NCBI RefSeq assembly: GCF_022605165.1
Contig: NC_063077.1
Coordinates: forward strand, 1,178,001-1,242,000
DNA: 64,000 bases
Direction: 5' to 3'
Source of the DNA: Purpureocillium takamizusanense
Taxonomy: Eukaryota; Ascomycota; Sordariomycetes; Hypocreales; Ophiocordycipitaceae
Under the pieces are notes generated by a model. The model saw only the letters and a list, made by a program, of their open reading frames with translations, was not told the origin of the DNA and did not search any database. The first letter of the stretch is position 1, and each line of letters begins with the position of its first letter. Shown piece after piece: positions 57,491 through 64,000 of the stretch. Both the position numbers and the translations under genes were made by a program.

Positions 57491-60400
57491 CTACCGTGGC
57501 GACGACGGATTGCTGAGGTGTGGAGAGGACAGGGAGCCGGGGAGCAGTTCTGACTTTCGCGTATTCTTCCAAAAGTCAATGGCCTCGACGACGTCTTCTC
57601 CTCGCTCGTCCTCGTATGCAAACAAAATCTACACATGGGTCAGCATCTCGTCGACGTCGACGGGGGCGGGGGGCACCATCGCGACTCACCTCGTGGGTGC
57701 TGCTGTGAAGCATGCGAATGTTCTTATGCGGCACGATGTGGACCGCGCCGTTCTCAATGTTGCGCAGCTCGATAAAGTTGGGCTCAAAGGCCAGGATCCA
57801 GGGGTAGCTGAGGGCGAAGCTCTGGGGCGTGCCCTCCCAGTCGATGCGCCACTCTGGCCGGGCTCGCCAGCCGTTCCTATTGACAAAGAACGAAAACTCG
57901 GAGTAGTTGAGGAGGAACTCGCCGTTGAGACGCTCTATGTGGATGGGCCGGACGCCCTCCTTGCGCGCCACAAAGTCGAGCGACGTGTCTGCCTGATCCA
58001 AGAGCGACTGCGTCTCGAGGGTCTCGAGCGACACCACCTCGAAGCCTCTCGCGCACGCCACGCACAGCTTAGACTTGAGGAAATGCACAGAAGAGGACTC
58101 GGTCGGGATGTAGAATTCCTTGAACGGCCGCAGCTCGTCCTGGCCGCCGGCCATGAACTTGCCCAGGCCCTTTTGCTTCTTGGCCTTGGTCATGGCGTCG
58201 TTGGGCTCAAACACCTTGATGGTGGTCGACAGCGCAGACGACTTGACGCAGCAGACGAGGTGCCTGCCCAGGCAGATGCCCGTCTTGAAGAAGCTGCAGT
58301 GGTTCTGGATCTTCTTCGGCCGCTTGGCGAGGGCCGGCTCGTCTGGGTTCAGGGCCGAGAGAGAGTATGACTGCAGCGTCTTGTTAGACAGCACGAGCAG
58401 CAGCTGGTACTCCTCCAGGATGTCAATCTGCGTCACGTTTGTCGTCTCCAGCACTCTCCTCGGGACCTGCTCGCGGTTCTTGCGATCTGCGAGGTAGATG
58501 CCGTTGTCGGTGCCAAACAGGAGCTTGCGCCCGCCGTCTTGGCAGGGGTCAGCGCGATGAAGCGTGCCGTCAGTCTCGGGAGGAAGTTACTTACCAAACG
58601 GCGTGACACAGTTGATCTGGTTGGTGCCCACGAAAAAGTTGCTGGAGATGACGGTGGTGTTGAAGAAATCGGCGCGCGACCGCAGGCGCTGCTGCGCGTT
58701 GTCGATGAACTCGAGCCACTTCTTGCGCGCGGCTTGGTTGGCGGCGAAGAGCATCAGCTCGTAGCCGGCCTTGCCTAAGTGGCGGAACGTGATGGGCCAC
58801 CCCTCTCCCTTCTTGGCGTCGCTCGTGTTGGTCCTGATGGACGGGATCAGGCTCGACGACGACCGCTTGATGCCCTGGACGGGGATGACCTCGTCCATCT
58901 CTCGGATGGAGAGGAGCTCGAGCGGAATGGGCCGGCGGTACGCCTTGATCTCTTCGGTCTTGCCGGTCTGCTTGATGCGCACGAGGAGCACGGCGTGGTC
59001 GAACAGGAACGCCGTGATTTCCGTCGGATCCGTGGGCGACTTCTTGAGCTGGCTCTTGAACACGAGCTCGCGGCCCTCCTCGGTGAGCTTGAGGTCGACG
59101 CGCTCGTTGGGCCGGAACCGCAGCTGGTCGTGCAGCCGCTTCAGGTTGAACCTGTTCTCGGCCTTGCCCGACTCGGCGTTGACCCGGCCGAGCAGGTCTC
59201 GGATCACCGTCAGCACCTTGGGGATGTCCTCCTTGTCGGGGTTGTCGCCCTCGGTGTACTTGAGCACGTTCTCGAGCAGCAGCGGGTAGCGGGCCAGGCG
59301 CGTCGTGGGCTTGGTGAGGTAGCCGTTGAGCTCCAGCTTCCTCGACTCCTTGCGCCGCTCAATCTCGTCCACGAACTTGGTGAACGCCGGGTTGCTAGAC
59401 CGCTCGTTCTCAAACTCAAACTTGCCTTCCAGCTGCCTCGAGCCGTAGTAGATGAAGGGCTCGAACTGCGGCACGAACTCGAGGAAGATGTCGCCAATGT
59501 TGTGCACGATGGGATCCTTTTGCTGACGGCCTGTCAACGACGTCGCGAACCGCGAGCTGACCGTGTGAATGCTGGGGTGGTCGACAATGTTGCTGAAGAT
59601 GTTCTTCACAACCCTCTCCCTGCGCTGCAGGGGGATCGGCGACGCCTTGGACCGCAGGGGCAGGATCCAGAAGTCGCGAAGATACTCGAGGTCCTTGACA
59701 AAGTCTCTCTCGGTGTAGCAGATTTCCGAGATGACCTCCTGCCTCTTCTTCTCCCGCTCGGTGACGGCGTCGGCAATCTCCTTGGGCACCGAGTTGATCC
59801 AGAGCTTCTGCTCGTCCGTCTGGTCGACCTCGTCGTCGTTGACGTTGGCCGAGTCTTCCTTGCGCAGGCCGGGGCCCATCTTGAGGTTGAGCCGGGACAC
59901 CTGCTCCAGACGGCGCGGGCAAGCGATGGAGTAGCAGAGCTGGTCGCGCGTGCAGGTCGGCGAGTAGCACTCCGAGAGCAACACGAAGACGCCGTTGACG
60001 GGAGACTTGTCCTCGGGCTCGTCCATCAGCGTCTCCCTGAGCTGGTACATTTCCGACTGCGAGTCTCGCAGCCGGTGCTCATACGTCACGTCGTGGAAGA
60101 ACTTTTGCGCGTCGAGCGCTCGGCCCAGGAGCAGCGCCAGGTTCCGGTCCGTCGTCCTGATGATGTATGACAGCACGTCCACCGCCTCGGAGCCGCTGAA
60201 GGCGTTCTTGTACGTGAGCTCGTTCTTCGTTCGGTCGCCGATGATGATCTTTCTGCGGAAGCACTCTGCAACCCTGGAGAGGAGTGCCGGGTACACGAGG
60301 GGCGGCCGGATCTTGGTCGCCGTGGCGGGGCGATCGCTCTCGACGGACTTGCTGCGCGACGGACGCTGGACGAGGGTCGAGGAATCCGACTCGGACGGCG

Positions 60401-61415
60401 TTATCGTCGGAGCGATGCTCGACGCCATCGACATGGTCCTGGAATGGTTGGGCCCGGCTGTGGAGGACGACATGCTCGTCGTGCGCGTCTGCGAGCCAGG
60501 CGCGCTCGGATAGCCATTCTGCGCCGGGTAGCCGTTGGAGATGGGCGGCTCAGCGGGAGCCCGACGGTTAGGAATGACCCGGCCGCTCATTGTCTGATGG
60601 GCGTCTCTGTCTTGCGGGTGATAGCCCCCCGTCATGGACATGGTGCGGTCCTCGTGCCTCTCCGGCACGACCCTGCCCTGGGCCGTGGTCCTGGCCGAAT
60701 TCTGGTGGCTATACTGCGCGTGTCGGAAGTGGTTCGCGGGCGACTGCTGTTGATACGAGCTCGGGGGCGGGTGGTACATGGCTGGGCGCGGCGCCGAGGC
60801 GAGAGACTGCGAGCGATACGGGTCGTTGTTCAGCGCCGGCGCGGGACCGGGCCCCCCAGGGTACGGCCTCTGCTGCGGCTGATATCTTGCTCCGGCAGCC
60901 TGCGGAGGCGGGCCGCGAGACTCAAACCGCGGGGGCGGGTTGCCGGGGCCTGTGTAGGGTCGCCGGTTCTGCGGGTGGTGTTGTTGTTGTTGTTGCTGCT
61001 GATGCTGCTGCTGTTGTTGTTGCATATAATGCGCCTGCGAAGAAGGCATCGGCCCCCCGGAGGCGGAGCGCTGGGAAGGATAATAGCCGTTGGGGTGGTC
61101 TGCCGGCCGGCTCCTCCCCGCCATGGGATCGCGGTCGCCATAATTATGATAGCCCTGCGGCGGGCCCTGTGGTGGCGCTCGGGGAGGCGGCGGGCGGTGC
61201 TGGCCCGGGCCGGCCATCGATGACATGGTCTGAGTTCTGCCCGGTTCCATCATGCCCGGGTACGCGCTCGACGAGGTCATGGTTTGGGACCGGCCGGGGG
61301 GCGGAGCGGCGCCAAAGATATTGGAGAAGGCGGCATCTCGCTGATGGTTGTTCGCTTCGGGGTAGCCGCGTGGGCGCTGCGGAGCCGCTCGAGGATCATA
61401 GGGATAATCCGACAT
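57491..61415 (-). CDS. rom2: Rho1 guanine nucleotide exchange factor (Rom2-like): DEP, RhoGEF, PH, CNH
   Basis: Minus-strand exons 61415-58595, 58537-57690 and 57628-57491 give 1268 residues. The disordered N-terminus (1 to about 370) is Pro/Gln/Ser-rich with a poly-Gln run and repeated RTMSM/SQTMTS-type serine sites. A DEP domain follows (about 372-455). The RhoGEF (DH) domain (about 555-770) starts RQEVISEICYTERDFVKDL and includes LNGYLTKPTTRLARYPLLLENVLKYT, the conserved helix contacting Rho. A PH domain lies at about 790-935. A CNH domain (about 945 to the end) starts RKLLFGTDNGIYLAD and finishes ILFAYEDERGEDVVEAIDFW, which only appears after the last splice. This is the Rom1/Rom2 architecture. 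It activates Rho1 at the plasma membrane for beta-glucan synthesis and the cell-wall-integrity MAP kinase cascade. An AAG acceptor is used at the first intron. Confidence 0.95.
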
Positions 61416-63619
61416 TGTGAGGGCTGCGAGGCGCTCCAGTCAGCCGGGACACGGTGCTCACGCGAAACGCAGGCGTGGCGCCGGCCTAGTAGTAGTGTTG
61501 AACACCAGGCACCGGCGAACCAGCGAGGCAAGGGGGAGCGGGCGTTGCAACGAACCGTAGCCAAGCCTCGAGGGCCGCCAGCAGTCAAGAGCCCAAAATC
61601 GCGGCTATCCGGATGGCCGGACAGTCGACGTTCGACGGGGGAGCGCCGCCGCCGGTGTCGACGTGCTCGATCTGCGTTTTGTCTGTTGCGTGTGCGGCAA
61701 AACGTGTGTGACAAGGGGTGCTCGGCCAGGGCCTCAGCGACGCCTCGCTTGCGTGGCTTCGCAGGACGTGGCGGCCGCGGCGACAACGACAAGAACGCAG
61801 ACGAGGCCAAAGAGGGTGGCGGATGCGGCAGTCGTTGGCAGCGCTTCGTCGTCGGCCGGCAGCGGCAGCGGCAGCGGTGGCGGCAGTAAGAAGGGGTGGC
61901 GGCAGCGGCGGCAAGGAAGAGGCCAAGGCCGTGTCGTGGTCCCTGCCCAAGCCCAAGGGTATTCTCGTCCGGCTCACTTCGCACGCTCGGGTGGACGATC
62001 GAGGGGGGGGGGAAGAAGCGCAGGAGCGGAGTCGCAGGGCCTGGCCAGCAGAAACGGGGGGCGAGGAAAAAGGTGTCCAGTGCCCGGGCGATGGCACCCT
62101 CCGGAGACACAGGAATGTTCCGCCGGGGCGGAGCTGGCAATTGGCAGTCAGGGTCGTCGCGGAGCCGAGGGAAGGCGGGCGGGCGTCGGGGTGGCTGTTG
62201 CGAAAAAAGGAGGGAGGTTTGAAGTGAGGTGAGGTGAGGTGAGGTGTGAGGGAGCGGAAACAGGCAGCGAGTGGATCGAGAGGGTTTGCACGTTCAAAAC
62301 GAACTTGGCTCTGCCCGATGCCCAAGTTGGCCGTTTGTGTCGTTGTGCTGAGGCGCAGGTTGCAGCGACTGGGACGCCGCCTGCCACTCCACTGGCTGGC
62401 TGGCCAGCCGGCGAGAGGGGGGGGGGTCTGGGTCGCTGCACTGGGGCGCTACGGTCAGGGTCGGGGGGTGGTGGTGGTGGTGGTGGTGGTGGACTAAGGT
62501 ACGGGCGGTGGTGGTTTGTGTGTGGTTGCGGTGGTCCACCAGCTGTCTGCGCTGCCATCCATCCATCCCTCACCCACCCAAAGCCGTGGCGCCGCCTGCC
62601 CACAGGAATCTGGAAGTCACGGCACGGTACAGTATAGGTGGTCTTGCCGGGTGCTGCACTGCGCCGCGCCAGCCACTCCATGCATGTTCTGGGCTGCCGA
62701 GCCGCCGGCGGTCGATTCGTCGAGTTCATGATACATATCGTCAGGGCCGCCCAGCCTAGAACACGCCGGCGCCTGCGGCAGTCCGACGCCCTTTGTCAGG
62801 GGCTACAAGTTGAGGTGCGCGCGGCGCGGACGGCACCGTATCTCCGCCTGGCGCGGGCGGCCAGCCAGCGCACGCCCGTCCAACCGCGGCCGGCGGCCCT
62901 GGCTCAGCCCACGGACAGAACAGTGCAATTGCAAGCTCATCACACATCCCGCCCGCACCTTGTTGACGGTCGTTGTGTCTGCTGCTACGTAAGTTACTTC
63001 GTACATACATACATGCGTACCACTCCCAACGCGCAGGTGCCCATGGCGGTGCGCGTATTCGTATTTCGAGCCACCCGCGCGCGCCGCCGAGGCATGCACG
63101 CGCTCCCGCCGCCCCTGGGCAGGAAGGGCGAGAACGCACAAACACGAAAAAACCGAGGAGCACACAATGCCAGGGACGGAAGACCCTTTCTTTGGCCGTT
63201 TGCCCCGAATGCAACAAAGGCATTGCGCCTAAACCTAACCTACCCATCGGTCAACTTAGGGCGCCTCCCCAAAGGCGCCCTGGAAGTACCCGTTGGCCCT
63301 TTGGAGAGCCTGCGAGGCTGCTACTAAAACAAACCTCGAGGTACGGGGGTACTTGTGATTACTAGTCGGCGCCGCCTCCAAACGGCTCCCCTCACCTCAT
63401 CAGCGAGCGAGCGAGCGACGAGGGTGCCGAGTCACGTGCTGGATCAGGCGGCCGCCTGCCGCCCCCGTGATTGGCTGCCATGACGCCAGCTCGCTCACCC
63501 GCCTGGGCGACCAGCTTCGCGGCTCCAAGCTCCGTTCCTCGACCTCACGAACCCCAAGTCAACAACCCCCCTCCGGACTGCCGACGCTGACGCCCAGCGC
63601 ACACTCCGCCGTCGCCATC
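61416..63619. other. divergent promoter region (Rom2-like / V-ATPase c-prime)
   Basis: Left part is the Rom2-like gene leader. Purine-rich repeats (TGAGG at 62224-62248, GTG run at 62470-62492) lie in the middle. The final 250 bp is the V-ATPase promoter. No gene seen. Confidence 0.65.
63433..63474 (+). promoter_or_regulatory. E-box (CACGTG) and inverted CCAAT box upstream of V-ATPase c-prime gene
   Basis: CACGTG at 63433-63438 and ATTGG (reverse CCAAT) at 63470-63474 lie about 145-190 bp before the ATG, a plausible spacing for a housekeeping promoter bound by bHLH and HAP/NF-Y factors. Function is inferred from motif and position only. Confidence 0.4.
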
Positions 63620-64000
63620 ATGGAGTCTGAGCTCTCACCCAAGTTCGCCCCCTTCATCGGGATGGTAAGGCCCCGCCCGATGTCACGCACCCTCGGTGCT
63701 CCATCGTTGCTAACGCGGCTCGTCCTCCTCCCAGGCCGGCATCGCCGCCGCCATGGTCTTTGGCTGTACGTCCCCGGCTCGTCCCCCGCGCACCGTATAT
63801 CGCCCCTAGTTTGGTCCGGGCTTCTAACCGTCACTTTCGCAGGCATTGGAGCTGCCTACGGGACCGCCAAGTCGGGCATTGGCATCGCAGGTGTGGGAAC
63901 CTTCCGGCCCGACCTCATCATGAAGGTAAATGCGCCTTCCACCTCCGAATACCGCCTCGCGCCGAGCAATTCCGTCTAACATGTCGCAGTGCCTGATCCC
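63620..64000 (+). CDS. VMA11: V-type ATPase proteolipid subunit c-prime (Vma11-like), 5' part only
   Basis: Exons 63620-63664, 63735-63765, 63843-63925 and 63990 onward; the gene runs off the window. The spliced start reads MESELSPKFAPFIGM, then AGIAAAMVFG, CIGAAYGTAKSGIGIAG and VGTFRPDLIMK, then CLIP. This is the first transmembrane hairpin of the 16-kDa proteolipid that forms the proton-translocating ring of the vacuolar ATPase. GTAKSGIGIAG[VI]GTF is closer to the c-prime subunit (yeast Vma11) than to c (Vma3), whose equivalent carries SGVGI and a different following segment. c-prime is found only in fungi. Small early exons (45, 31 and 83 nt) are typical for these genes in Sordariomycetes. 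The essential glutamate lies downstream, outside the window. Confidence 0.9.

Noticed and set aside
58779..60170. 463-codon plus-strand open frame
   Set aside because: Antisense of the Rom2-like RhoGEF/PH exon.

Overview
The window looks like nuclear DNA of a filamentous ascomycete, most likely a Sordariomycete (Hypocreales-like). The reasons are short spliceosomal introns with GTRNGY donors and CTAAC/CTGAC branch points, GC-rich third positions, long low-complexity intergenic DNA, and fungal families: Pal1, a Rom2-type Rho GEF, and the V-ATPase c-prime subunit, which only fungi have. The species is inferred, not read. I find thirteen protein genes, one of them cut by the right edge. I see no rRNA, convincing tRNA, CRISPR array or intact mobile element.

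Layout. 1-11.9 kb: no supportable gene; the right part looks like a very long, repeat-rich leader. 11.95-15.35 kb (+): Gln/His-rich regulator with two related domains split by a 908-nt intron (candidate Medusa/Acr1/Ren1 family). 19.4-21.6 kb (+): proline-rich protein of unknown function. 22.1-22.7 kb (-): a three-exon gene for a 95-residue secreted six-cysteine protein, hidden because each exon is short. 22.7-29.4 kb: no gene seen. 29.4-31.0 kb (+): casein kinase I. 32.9-34.6 kb (+): tail-anchored inositol polyphosphate 5-phosphatase (Inp54-like). 36.1-37.4 kb (-): PKA-type catalytic subunit. 40.2-43.6 kb (+): GRAM-TBC-EF-hand Rab GAP (Gyp2-like). 44.5-45.3 kb (-): Nudix hydrolase. 46.5-47.5 kb (+): short-chain dehydrogenase/reductase with four exons. 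51.4-53.6 kb (+): Pal1. 54.4-56.3 kb (+): protein of unknown function with a possible degenerate RecA-like core. 57.5-61.4 kb (-): Rom2-like Rho1 GEF. 63.6-64.0 kb (+): start of the V-ATPase c-prime gene.

Functionally this is mostly housekeeping signalling and membrane-traffic machinery: two kinases (CK1, PKA), phosphoinositide turnover, a Rab GAP, cell-end/endocytic Pal1, and cell-wall-integrity Rho1 activation. A probable developmental regulator and a small secreted protein sit on the gene-poor left side. The genes are separate transcription units, not a metabolic cluster. Exon boundaries were set by reading splice signals and checking that every spliced frame closes. They are predictions without transcript support.
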